DNA of 10,240 bases, from the NCBI GenBank assembly GCA_030836935.1, contig JAUPMA010000107.1, positions 1 through 10,240 of the forward strand, read 5' to 3'. This document shows positions 1 through 6,098 of the stretch, one piece after another. Source of the DNA: Pseudomonadota bacterium. Lineage in GTDB: Bacteria; Pseudomonadota; Gammaproteobacteria; SZUA-229. The translations under genes were made by a program, and so were the position numbers. Below the pieces are notes generated by a model. That model was not told where the DNA came from. It saw only the letters and a program-made list of their open reading frames with translations, and ran no database searches. Each line of letters begins with the position of its first letter. The stretch's first letter is position 1.

Positions 1-2
1 AT

Positions 3-170
3 ACGGTTACGCTGTATGTGATGGCGAGTAAATGTGAAGGTGTTGAAAACGCGGGATGGCAATGGTTTGACTGGCAGCACTTGCCACAGCCATTGTTTTT
101 ACCCATGCAACTGCTGGCCACGCAACACAAAAACTGGTTGCGCAACGTCATGAATAATGTAATAAATTAA
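3..170 (+). CDS. NUDIX hydrolase, C-terminal part (5' end outside window)
   Basis: An open frame enters from the left edge in frame 3 and stops at TAA 168-170, giving the last 55 residues of a protein. The segment reads VTLYVMASKCEGVEN, then GWQWFDWQHLPQPLFLPM. The KCEG...WxWFDWxxLPxPLFLP pattern is typical of the C-terminal part of NUDT15/MutT-like NUDIX hydrolases, which cleave nucleoside diphosphates linked to another group X. The diagnostic NUDIX box (GX5EX7REUXEEXGU) would lie upstream, outside the window, so the catalytic residues cannot be checked. A short insertion (VENAG) separates KCEG from the Trp compared with the pattern I remember. Substrate is unknown. It could be any housekeeping NUDIX member, and nothing links it functionally to the genes downstream. 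Confidence 0.7.
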   Translation, partial: TVTLYVMASKCEGVENAGWQWFDWQHLPQPLFLPMQLLATQHKNWLRNVMNNVIN

Positions 171-178
171 TTGGCAGC

Positions 179-211
179 GTAGGTTGGTCTGAGGCATGAA
201 TCCAAACCTGC
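179..211. repeat. Degenerate intergenic palindrome after the NUDIX gene
   Basis: GTAGGTTGG (179-187) is partly complementary to CCAAACCTGC (202-211), with one unpaired base and one G·U/mismatch position, around a loop containing CTGAGGCATGAA. It resembles, from memory, the common bacterial intergenic palindromes that start GTAGGTTGGG and end CCCAACCTAC, but in decayed form. It begins 9 bases after the NUDIX stop and might act as a weak transcript end. The rest of 171-298 holds the ribosome binding site of the next gene and nothing else I recognise. Confidence 0.4.
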
Positions 212-298
212 TGCACTATACCCACGATGATCTCGATAATCTATGCTCCACAGCAATCATCGTCTAAAATAAAATCCGTACCACGCAGGGAGCACGCC

Positions 299-880
299 AT
301 GACCAGCAAGAAGACCAAGTCGCTGATACCACCTGAGCGCATCGAAGGCCTCATTCTGTTGATTCGCGATCAGAAAGTGATGATTGATGCTGATCTTGCG
401 CAGCTCTACGATGTCGAGACCCGCGTGCTGGTACAAGCCGTTAAACGCAACCGGCAACGATTCCCTGATGATTTTATGTTTCAGCTCACAGCAGAGGAGT
501 TCGCTGCTTTGAGATCACAAACTGTGATCTCAAACGCTGGCCGTGGTGGTCGCCGCACATCGCCCTATGCGTTCACCGAACAGGGTGTTGCCATGTTGTC
601 GTCGGTATTAAATAGCCCACATGCCGTTGCTGTTAACATCCAGATCATGCGCACTTTCGTGCGCGTGCGTGAACTGGCCATAAATCATAACGAACTGGCC
701 AAACAGCTCAATGCACTGGAAGCCAAAACCACTGCCATGTCGCTGCGACACGATGCCTTCGCACGCAACACCCGCGTGCAACTCAAGCAAGTGTTCGATG
801 CCATTCGCCAATTGATGACGCCGCCAGAGCCTAAAAAGAAACGGCCTATCGGGTTTGTGACTGACAACAAGGACGAATAG
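299..880 (+). CDS. ORF6N-domain DNA-binding protein
   Basis: This 193-residue protein belongs to the ORF6N family (Pfam ORF6N, related to KilA-N and phage antirepressor domains), predicted to bind DNA. Residues about 13-105 carry the domain: IEGLILLIRDQKVMIDADLA, then LYDVETRVLVQAVKRN, FPDDFMFQL, LRSQ, and the GRGGRRTSPYAFTEQGVAML block. A helical, probably coiled-coil region follows (about 115-170), and the tail has the family-typical PPEPKKKRPIGF. I chose ATG 299 rather than the in-frame ATG at 227 because the domain begins shortly after it and GGGAG lies about 6 bases upstream; the extra 24 residues are not family-like. Chromosomal ORF6N genes are usually single accessory genes of unknown role, often phage- or mobile-element-derived. 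A broken copy of its 3' end lies just downstream. Confidence 0.85.
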   Translation: MTSKKTKSLIPPERIEGLILLIRDQKVMIDADLAQLYDVETRVLVQAVKRNRQRFPDDFMFQLTAEEFAALRSQTVISNAGRGGRRTSPYAFTEQGVAMLSSVLNSPHAVAVNIQIMRTFVRVRELAINHNELAKQLNALEAKTTAMSLRHDAFARNTRVQLKQVFDAIRQLMTPPEPKKKRPIGFVTDNKDE

Positions 881-941
881 CGCAGCAGCTAAATATACAG
901 ACTTGATTATTTGAATATCGTGTCCGACCCTATTTGCTCCC

Positions 942-1094
942 GCACTGGAAGCCAAAACTACCGTTATCTCGCTGCGACACGACGCCTTCGCGTGCAACTC
1001 AATCGGGTGTTCGATGCCATCCGCCAATTGAGACGCTGCCAGAGCCTAAAAAGAAAGGACCTATCGGTTTTGTGACTGACGACCAGTACGAATA
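942..1094 (+). pseudogene. Decayed duplicate of the ORF6N gene 3' end
   Basis: This stretch is a diverged direct repeat of 713-879, the coiled-coil and tail region of the ORF6N gene. It starts with the same GCACTGGAAGCCAAAAC and ends GACGACCAGTACGAATA against GACAACAAGGACGAATA. Relative to the intact copy it lacks 13 bases (ACGCAACACCCGC, lost after GCCTTCGC) and one further base in CAATTGAGACG, so the reading frame is broken twice. The tail (EPKKKGPIGFVTDDQYE) is still readable in one frame. No start codon or N-terminal domain accompanies it. It is a non-functional remnant from a tandem duplication or from recombination with a second ORF6N gene. The bases between (881-941) and after it (1095-1150) show nothing I can assign. 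Confidence 0.8.
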
Positions 1095-1160
1095 CCCCGG
1101 GTGGGAATCATGGTTGGAATCATCGAGTCTGAACCTTTGATTCCTTGGCGCACCCTTATT

Positions 1161-1218
1161 CTTATCCTTGACAATAAGTATTTTAAGGGTAGACTTATCC
1201 TTATTGTTTATTGATAAG
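1161..1218. promoter_or_regulatory. Candidate operator: CTTATCCTT direct repeats with inverted halves
   Basis: CTTATCCTT occurs at 1161-1169 and again at 1194-1202, exactly 33 bases apart (about three helical turns). Each copy is paired with an inverted partner: CTTAT 1161-1165 with ATAAG 1174-1178, and CTTATC 1194-1199 with GATAAG 1213-1218. The first unit covers the -35 box and the second covers the -10 edge and likely start point, so a bound protein would block transcription. The product of the next gene has a ribbon-helix-helix-like N-terminus and is the obvious candidate autoregulator. That is inference. Confidence 0.4.
1168..1195 (+). promoter_or_regulatory. Sigma-70-type promoter of the three-gene cassette
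   Basis: A perfect -35 hexamer TTGACA (1168-1173) is followed after 16 bases by TAGACT (1190-1195), which matches four of six TATAAT positions. It lies about 30 bases upstream of the first cassette ATG (1229), a suitable distance for a short leader carrying the AGGGGA ribosome binding site. The call is by eye only; no start site is known. Confidence 0.6.
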
Positions 1219-1228
1219 GGGATTAATC

Positions 1229-1699
1229 ATGCAAAAAATTGAAGTTGATGACAACGTCTACCAGTTTCTCGAAAGCAAAGTCCAAGGGTTTGGTGATTCA
1301 CCAAACATCGTTCTAAGGCGGCTCCTTGGCATTGGAACTCCGAAATTGCAAGCGTCGAAACCTGTTGCGACTAAATCACCCAGTGCTGGATCAAAAAGAG
1401 GTAAAGCTCCGAAAGCAAATCTTCAAGACTTAGTTCGCATCGGTAGCCTTTCAGAAGGGCAAGTTCTCTACCTTCATGACTACCGTGGTACCAAGATCAG
1501 CGGTGTACAGGCATATATCCGTGGCAACGACCTAGAGTGCGAAGGGAAAATGCAGTCAATGTCAGCCCTTGCCCGCGATCACATGAAAAACCAAGGTTAC
1601 GATAACGACTCATACCGAGGCCCTGAACACTGGTTCACAGCACAGGGGCGAAGTATTAAAGATCTTTGGGACGAATACTTGAAGGAGTTCCCTAAATAA
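1229..1699 (+). CDS. SeqA-N-like protein with RAMA/DUF4357-like C-terminus (cassette gene 1)
   Basis: This is a 156-residue protein. Residues 1-34 (MQKIEVDDNVYQFLES, then GDSPNIVLRRLLG) match the N-terminal oligomerisation domain of SeqA, remembered in E. coli as MKTIEVDDELY...GES...ILRRML. In SeqA this ribbon-helix-helix-like module makes filaments on hemimethylated GATC DNA. A basic Lys/Ser/Pro linker follows (about 35-64). The C-terminal half (about 65-156) has none of SeqA's DNA-binding sequence. It shows instead GQVLYLHDYRG, a small-residue block GKMQSMSALARDHM, and HWFTAQGRSIKDLWDEYL. That order (G, S-x-SALA, aromatic pair, G-x-S-hydrophobic-L) resembles RAMA/DUF4357 domains, which are linked to modified-DNA and restriction proteins. 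ATG 1229 is chosen over TTG 1211 because AGGGGA lies 6 bases upstream and the SeqA-like motif starts right there. The N-terminal match is strong and the C-terminal match tentative. Function is unknown; it is not a replication SeqA. Confidence 0.65.
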   Translation: MQKIEVDDNVYQFLESKVQGFGDSPNIVLRRLLGIGTPKLQASKPVATKSPSAGSKRGKAPKANLQDLVRIGSLSEGQVLYLHDYRGTKISGVQAYIRGNDLECEGKMQSMSALARDHMKNQGYDNDSYRGPEHWFTAQGRSIKDLWDEYLKEFPK

Positions 1700-1716
1700 T
1701 GCCCAACCCAGCAGTC

Positions 1717-1748
1717 GAGAGGGACTGCACATAAGCGCACAGCCCCTC
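1717..1748 (+). other. Bulged hairpin between cassette genes 1 and 2
   Basis: GAG-GGG-CTG (1717-1719, 1721-1723, 1725-1727) pairs perfectly with CAG-CCC-CTC (1740-1748), leaving A1720 and A1724 extrahelical on the left arm and a 12-base loop. It starts 17 bases after the gene 1 stop. ATTATTAC follows, without a real T-run, so it is a poor intrinsic terminator. It may instead stabilise or separate the messages of genes 1 and 2. Single extrahelical bases on one arm recall integron attC sites, but the required GTTRRRY core is absent. Confidence 0.4.
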
Positions 1749-1777
1749 ATTATTACGTAGACTATTTAGGAATAGCG

Positions 1778-2275
1778 ATGAAGAACGATGACCTTTATCA
1801 ACTTCCTCCCCTGAAACGTACTTGGCTTGATGATATCGTCAAAGTCTTTTTGAAACAGCCAAACGGTATAGCCGAGATTGACGCTATTGTTACTGCACTA
1901 CTTAAAACAGACCGTGATTTGGGCAGCGAAGGCGAGTCAACGGTTACAAGGACTATCAATAATTTCTGTATCAATGCTGGAGATGCTGAAGAAAAGGCTA
2001 AACATCCAATTTTTCTGCGCATTGGTCCAGCGCAGTATCGCCTTCTGACATTTCCGAATTCACCCGACCTAGTTGAAATTCAAAATATTGAGTTTTCTGA
2101 TCATGCGTATCAGCGCGTCTGGGTATTCTTTGTGGAACACGCAAAAAAGAATCCTAAGTGGTCAACGCTTGGTAAACGCCAGCGGTTGGAGGCGTTTGCA
2201 CGCAATCTGAAAAACAATGAGCAGTTGCAGAATTTTCTGAAAGCTTACGAAGGGGAGGGACTTGAAGATATATGA
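1778..2275 (+). CDS. Hypothetical protein with HARE-HTH-like winged helix (cassette gene 2)
   Basis: This is a 165-residue soluble protein with no signal peptide or membrane segment. Residues about 10-90 read as a winged helix: KRTWLDDIVKVFLKQPNGIA, then EIDAIVTALL, STVTRTINNFC, and a closing strand FLRIGPAQYRLL. The order of W-hydrophobic helix, 'pxxxxEI' helix, 'sTVxrtI' recognition helix and 'FxRxGxGxYxL' wing fits HARE-HTH-type domains. These occur at the N-terminus of restriction endonucleases and chromatin proteins and have been proposed to sense DNA modification. The C-terminal third (about 100-165) is charged and helical, with no family I recognise and no nuclease motif. TAGGAA lies just upstream of the ATG. 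The stop overlaps the next start (ATGA), so genes 2 and 3 are probably translationally coupled. The domain call is by pattern only; another winged-helix family is possible. Confidence 0.6.
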   Translation: MKNDDLYQLPPLKRTWLDDIVKVFLKQPNGIAEIDAIVTALLKTDRDLGSEGESTVTRTINNFCINAGDAEEKAKHPIFLRIGPAQYRLLTFPNSPDLVEIQNIEFSDHAYQRVWVFFVEHAKKNPKWSTLGKRQRLEAFARNLKNNEQLQNFLKAYEGEGLEDI

Positions 2276-2694
2276 AACAACAGGTTGAAATATCAGGTGA
2301 GTGGACGGCCTTCCTCATGTACCTATGTATCAACGCGGGTAAGGCGTGGGGGCATGGACTTGCGGGGGCCACCGTGGCTGAGCAGTTGTGTGGGAATTTA
2401 GGTGTGCCTTACGAAAGGGCTGCGATTGTGCGTTCTCTGAATGAATTAGAATTCGGGCCGATGACATTGACAGTCGATTATCGAGAAATAAATGAGCTCA
2501 CAAAATTCGCAATGTGGTGCCGCGAAGAGGTGGGGTATGAGTTGTTTCGTTTCATAAATGATGACAAGGTTTTGGGTCGCCTAAATAAAGACCGAATTCA
2601 CCACCTAACTGAGGGTCTCTGGAAATGGCGCGAGAGATTGCTAGACCATGCGTATTACGTACCCAATGGATGTCGCGGAAGCAACACTGACTAA
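2272..2694 (+). CDS. Hypothetical protein, unrecognised (cassette gene 3)
   Basis: This 140-residue protein is one I do not recognise. Its ATG lies inside the ATGA overlap with gene 2, and GGGGAGGG (2252-2259) with TTGAAG nearer the start could serve initiation. That marks it as translationally coupled and as a real gene. It looks soluble and mostly helical. Notable segments are WTAFLMYLCINAGKAWGHG, a middle part YERAAIVRSLNELEFGPM, and an aromatic, charged C-terminal half FAMWCREEVGYELFRFIND and EGLWKWRERLLDHAYYVP. There is no obvious catalytic signature (no PD-(D/E)XK, HNH, HD or Walker motif). Cys and His residues are scattered without a zinc-ribbon spacing. It probably forms a functional unit or complex with the product of gene 2. 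No terminator stands out after it. Confidence 0.6.
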   Translation: MKQQVEISGEWTAFLMYLCINAGKAWGHGLAGATVAEQLCGNLGVPYERAAIVRSLNELEFGPMTLTVDYREINELTKFAMWCREEVGYELFRFINDDKVLGRLNKDRIHHLTEGLWKWRERLLDHAYYVPNGCRGSNTD

Positions 2695-2757
2695 AAATAT
2701 GTTGTGAAGAATTAAGAGGGTCGTGACAAATGATAATTATTTCATTTTGAAATGGCT

Positions 2758-3126
2758 TCAGCTCCCATACTCAATTAACCTGCGATAAATAAACGCCACC
2801 AGTTCCGGTTCCAGCAATTTACTGACGCTTCGAAAAGTTTCTGCAACCTGCACACAATCAACAATGCCATTGGGCACCATAATCGGTGTCATGGTCTGAA
2901 AAGGTGTGGTTTCACCATCATCAATCCGGTCATGGCTGTATCCGTGCGCTTCGCTCCAGCTCAGCAGGTGTTCGTTACCGGTTTTGTCGTAGCTGAACTG
3001 GAATGCGGTGATCTGTCCGTGGGCATTTAGCCATACAAAAAGATCGTGGGTCGGGTCGCTGAACCAGCGCTTGATAGAGTGCTGGTTTGCAGTGTCGGAC
3101 TGGCGGCAGGGGTGGGGAGTGAGCAT
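2758..3126 (-). CDS. Conserved hypothetical protein, divergent from sucA
   Basis: This is a 122-residue protein on the - strand with no membrane segment. From memory it resembles a small uncharacterised proteobacterial family with the order RWF-D...DLFVWL...GQI..FQFSYDK...EH.LSW....GYSHD.IDDGE..PF...TPIMVP, followed by an amphipathic helical end (FRSVSKLLEPELVAFIYRRL). The recurring IDDGE and FQ-x-x-YDK blocks point to a coding gene rather than a chance frame. The ATG at 3126 has no clear Shine-Dalgarno sequence. It starts about 80 bases from sucA in divergent orientation and converges with the cassette, ending 63 bases from gene 3. Function is unknown; a role linked to sucA is not supported by anything beyond position. 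Confidence 0.6.
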   Translation of the reverse strand: MLTPHPCRQSDTANQHSIKRWFSDPTHDLFVWLNAHGQITAFQFSYDKTGNEHLLSWSEAHGYSHDRIDDGETTPFQTMTPIMVPNGIVDCVQVAETFRSVSKLLEPELVAFIYRRLIEYGS

Positions 3127-3157
3127 AGGGGTGTTGAGGGTGTCTGGCCGGGGTTTT

Positions 3158-3184
3158 TTGAACTATAAAGTTACTCAATATAAG
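3158..3184 (+). promoter_or_regulatory. Possible sucA promoter
   Basis: TTGAAC (3158-3163) and TATAAG (3179-3184, five of six matches to TATAAT) are separated by 15 bases, shorter than the usual 17. They lie 24 bases upstream of the sucA ATG in the sucA/hypothetical divergent gap. Because the upstream gene points away, sucA must have a promoter here or very near, so this is the best visible candidate. Confidence 0.3.
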
Positions 3185-3207
3185 AACCAATCCATACCGG
3201 ATGTTAT

Positions 3208-6066
3208 ATGGGCCAAAATTATCAAGTGAGCATGCAGGCGTTGTGGGACAGTGCCATGCTGGACGCAGGCAGCGCGGCCTGGGTCGAAAGTCTGTATGAA
3301 GCCTTTTTGCGCAATCCCAATGATGTTGATGTGCGCTGGCGCGAGTATTTCGCCACTCTGCCCAGGGTTAATGGCGTAACCGCCGATGTGCCGCATAGTG
3401 AAATTCAGGCTTACTTCCGCCAGTTAACCGAACGCAGTGGCGGTTTGCATACCGGTCCGGCGGTGAAGGCGGCGAATGTTAATCAGGATTATGAGCGCAA
3501 GCAGGTAAAGGTGTTGCAGTTCATCAACGCGCACCGTTTTCGCGGTCATCAAATTGCCTATCTCGATCCCTTGCAGCGCCGGCCGCCGCCGGTCATTGAA
3601 GAGCTCGATCCGAATTTTCATGGCTTTACCGAAGCCGATATGGACACGGTGTTCAGCACCGGTTCGCTGTTTGGCCCCAAAGAAGCCACCCTGCGCGAAA
3701 TTCACGCCATAGTTCGCCAGACCTATTGCGGCACCATTGGCTGCGAATACATGCACATAACCGAAACCGAGGAAAAACGCTGGATTCAGCAGCGCATGGA
3801 ATCGGTACGTGGCCAGGCTGATTTGAATACGGAGCAGAAAATCCGTGTGCTGAAACAGCTGATTGCAGCCGAAGGCCTGGAGCAATATCTGCACACCAAA
3901 TATGTGGGCCAGAAACGTTTTTCGCTGGAAGGCGGCGAAATGCTGATTGCAATACTCGATGAAATTATTCAGCGCGCCGGCAGCCACAACATGAAAGAAG
4001 TGGTGATCGGCATGGCGCATCGCGGCCGGTTGAATGTGCTGGTGAACATCATGGGTAAAAAACCCGCCGATTTGTTCATGGAATTTGAAGGCAAGAAAAA
4101 AATAAATCCCGACAAGGCCGGTGATGTGAAATATCACATGGGCTTTTCATCCGATGTGCAGGGGCCGAAAGGGCCGGTGCATCTGGCACTGGCGTTTAAT
4201 CCGTCGCATCTGGAAATTGTGGGGCCGGTTGTCGAAGGCTCGGTGCGCGCGCGGCAGGATCGCCGGAACGACAGCAAGGGTAATGATGTGTTGCCGGTGG
4301 TGATTCATGGTGATGCCGCATTTGCCGGCCAGGGCGTGGTAATGGAAACACTGCAAATGGCACAAACCCGTGGTTATTCCACCAAGGGCACGGTGCACAT
4401 TGTTATCAATAACCAGATTGGTTTTACCACCAGCAATATTCAGGATAACCGCACCGCCTATTACTGCACCGATGTGGCCAAAATGGTGAACGCGCCAATA
4501 TTGCACGTGTGCGGTGATGATCCCGAAGCCTGCATGATGGTGACGGAAATGGCGCTGGATTACCGAATGATGTTCAAGAAAGATGTGGTGATTGACATGG
4601 TGTGTTACCGCCGCCATGGTCATAACGAAGCGGATGAGCCTTCGGCGACACAGCCGATGATGTACAAAAAAATCCGCGCGTTGCCGACCACGCGCATCAG
4701 TTATGCCGAAAAATTAATTAACAGCGGTTTGCTTAACAGACAACAAAACGAGAAATTTTGTGAAGATTATCGCACCGAACTCGATGCCGGTCATTGTGTA
4801 GTGCCTAACTTGCTCGATAGCAGCAAAGTGAAACATGATTTTCAGGTGAGCTGGCAGAAATTCGAGAATTCCAAATTAAGCGATCCGGCTGTTACATCCG
4901 TTGATGTAAAAACAGTACGTGAACTCTCGGCAAAACTTGAAGTGTTGCCGCAGAATTTTGAACAGCATTCGCGGCTGGAAAAAATCATGAGTGACCGTCA
5001 CAAAATGGCAGCCGGCGCCTTACCCATTGATTGGGGTTACGCTGAAACCATGGCGTATGCGACATTGTTGAATGAAGGCTATGCGATTCGTTTGTCCGGG
5101 CAGGATTCCGGGCGCGGCACCTTCTTTCATCGCCATGCCGTGTGGCACAACCAGATTGATGGTAACAGTTATGTGCCCTTGCGTAATCTGAAAGATGGCC
5201 AGCCGAATTTTCTGGTGATTGATTCGTTTTTGTCGGAAGAAGCGGTGCTGGCATTTGAATACGGTTATGCCACCGCCGATCCCGACACGCTGGTGTTGTG
5301 GGAAGCGCAATTTGGCGATTTCGCCAATGGCGCGCAGGTGGTGATAGACCAGTTCATCAGCGCCGGTGAACAAAAATGGAATCGTTTGTGTCATCTGGTG
5401 ATGTTGTTGCCGCATGGGTTTGAAGGCCAGGGCGCGGAACATTCTTCCGCGCGGCCGGAACGTTATTTGCAACTTTGTGCGCAACACAATATGCAAGTGT
5501 GCATGCCGAGTACGCCGGCACAGATATTTCATCTGTTGCGCCGCCAGATGATTCGCCCGGTGCGCAAGCCGCTGATTGTGATGACGCCAAAGAGTTTGCT
5601 GCGCCATCGTCTGGCGGTAAACAGTCTCGAAGAAATTACCCAGGGAGAATTCCGGCCAGTATTACCGGAGCTGGACGCACTGGATAGCAAAAAAGTGAAC
5701 CGTGTAGTTCTGTGCTGCGGCAAGGTGTTTTACGATTTGCTGGAAAAACGCCGAACCTCAGAAAAAAATGACACCGCCATTATTCGCATTGAAGAGCTGT
5801 ATCCGTTTCCGGCGGCGCAGCTGAATCAGGCTATGAAAATTTATACAAAGTGCGAAAAGGTTATCTGGTGCCAGGAAGAACCGAAAAACCAGGGCGCCTG
5901 GGATTTCATGGAACCACGGCTTGCCGCCAAACTGGAACATCCATGCAAAGTGGAATATGCAGGCCGCCCGCCTTCTGCGGCACCTGCGGTGGGTTCACCA
6001 CTGGTTCATGCCTTGCAGCAAAAAACACTGGTGGCTGAAGCTTTAGATATTGCATTAGAGAGCTAA
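3208..6066 (+). CDS. sucA: 2-Oxoglutarate dehydrogenase E1 component
   Basis: SucA is the thiamine-diphosphate-dependent E1o subunit. It decarboxylates 2-oxoglutarate and passes the succinyl group to the lipoyl arm of SucB in the TCA cycle. The 952 residues are full length (E. coli about 933). Visible family landmarks, in order, are the N-terminal E2-binding segment with WVESLYEAFLRNPNDVD, KQVKVLQFINAHRFRGHQ, YMHITETEEKRWIQQRMES, KRFSLEGGE, and MAHRGRLNVLVN (from residue 269). The thiamine-diphosphate/Mg motif runs from GDAA (368-371) to NNQIGF (401-406). RRHGHNEADEPS, DSGRGTFFHRHAVWHNQ, FGDFANGAQVVIDQF and the C-terminal WCQEEPKNQGAW and AGRPPSAAPAVG follow. ATG 3208 is used (GGA about 8 bases upstream); ATG 3232 (MQALWDS) is an alternative only eight residues shorter. 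No frameshift or missing motif is seen. It heads sucA-sucB-lpd-sucC; the sdh genes often found upstream are replaced by accessory genes. Confidence 0.98.
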   Translation: MGQNYQVSMQALWDSAMLDAGSAAWVESLYEAFLRNPNDVDVRWREYFATLPRVNGVTADVPHSEIQAYFRQLTERSGGLHTGPAVKAANVNQDYERKQVKVLQFINAHRFRGHQIAYLDPLQRRPPPVIEELDPNFHGFTEADMDTVFSTGSLFGPKEATLREIHAIVRQTYCGTIGCEYMHITETEEKRWIQQRMESVRGQADLNTEQKIRVLKQLIAAEGLEQYLHTKYVGQKRFSLEGGEMLIAILDEIIQRAGSHNMKEVVIGMAHRGRLNVLVNIMGKKPADLFMEFEGKKKINPDKAGDVKYHMGFSSDVQGPKGPVHLALAFNPSHLEIVGPVVEGSVRARQDRRNDSKGNDVLPVVIHGDAAFAGQGVVMETLQMAQTRGYSTKGTVHIVINNQIGFTTSNIQDNRTAYYCTDVAKMVNAPILHVCGDDPEACMMVTEMALDYRMMFKKDVVIDMVCYRRHGHNEADEPSATQPMMYKKIRALPTTRISYAEKLINSGLLNRQQNEKFCEDYRTELDAGHCVVPNLLDSSKVKHDFQVSWQKFENSKLSDPAVTSVDVKTVRELSAKLEVLPQNFEQHSRLEKIMSDRHKMAAGALPIDWGYAETMAYATLLNEGYAIRLSGQDSGRGTFFHRHAVWHNQIDGNSYVPLRNLKDGQPNFLVIDSFLSEEAVLAFEYGYATADPDTLVLWEAQFGDFANGAQVVIDQFISAGEQKWNRLCHLVMLLPHGFEGQGAEHSSARPERYLQLCAQHNMQVCMPSTPAQIFHLLRRQMIRPVRKPLIVMTPKSLLRHRLAVNSLEEITQGEFRPVLPELDALDSKKVNRVVLCCGKVFYDLLEKRRTSEKNDTAIIRIEELYPFPAAQLNQAMKIYTKCEKVIWCQEEPKNQGAWDFMEPRLAAKLEHPCKVEYAGRPPSAAPAVGSPLVHALQQKTLVAEALDIALES

Positions 6067-6098
6067 GAAGATCCAGATAAGTCAAAGTAACTATGGGT

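Noticed and set aside
227..298. Longer start for the ORF6N protein at ATG 227
   Set aside because: The extra 24 residues are not family-like and there is no good ribosome binding site, whereas ATG 299 has GGGAG upstream.
934..1140. Open frame of 68 codons over the ORF6N remnant
   Set aside because: Its first half is out of frame relative to the parent gene and only the EPKKKGPIGF tail is in frame. It is the broken duplicate, not a new gene.
1701..1763. Confident integron attC site
   Set aside because: RYYYAAC and a bulged stem are present, but no GTTRRRY core, no second attC and no integrase are visible, so it is kept only as a low-interest finding.
2739..2753. ATTTCA/TGAAAT hairpin between the convergent genes as a terminator
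   Set aside because: The stem is six mostly A-T pairs with no T-run, too weak to call as a terminator.
3424..4137. Long open frame on the - strand opposite sucA (and others opposite sucA, sucB and lpd)
   Set aside because: These lie wholly inside well-supported genes and give His/Phe-rich translations typical of antisense reading of GC-rich coding sequence, with no ribosome binding site or known domain.
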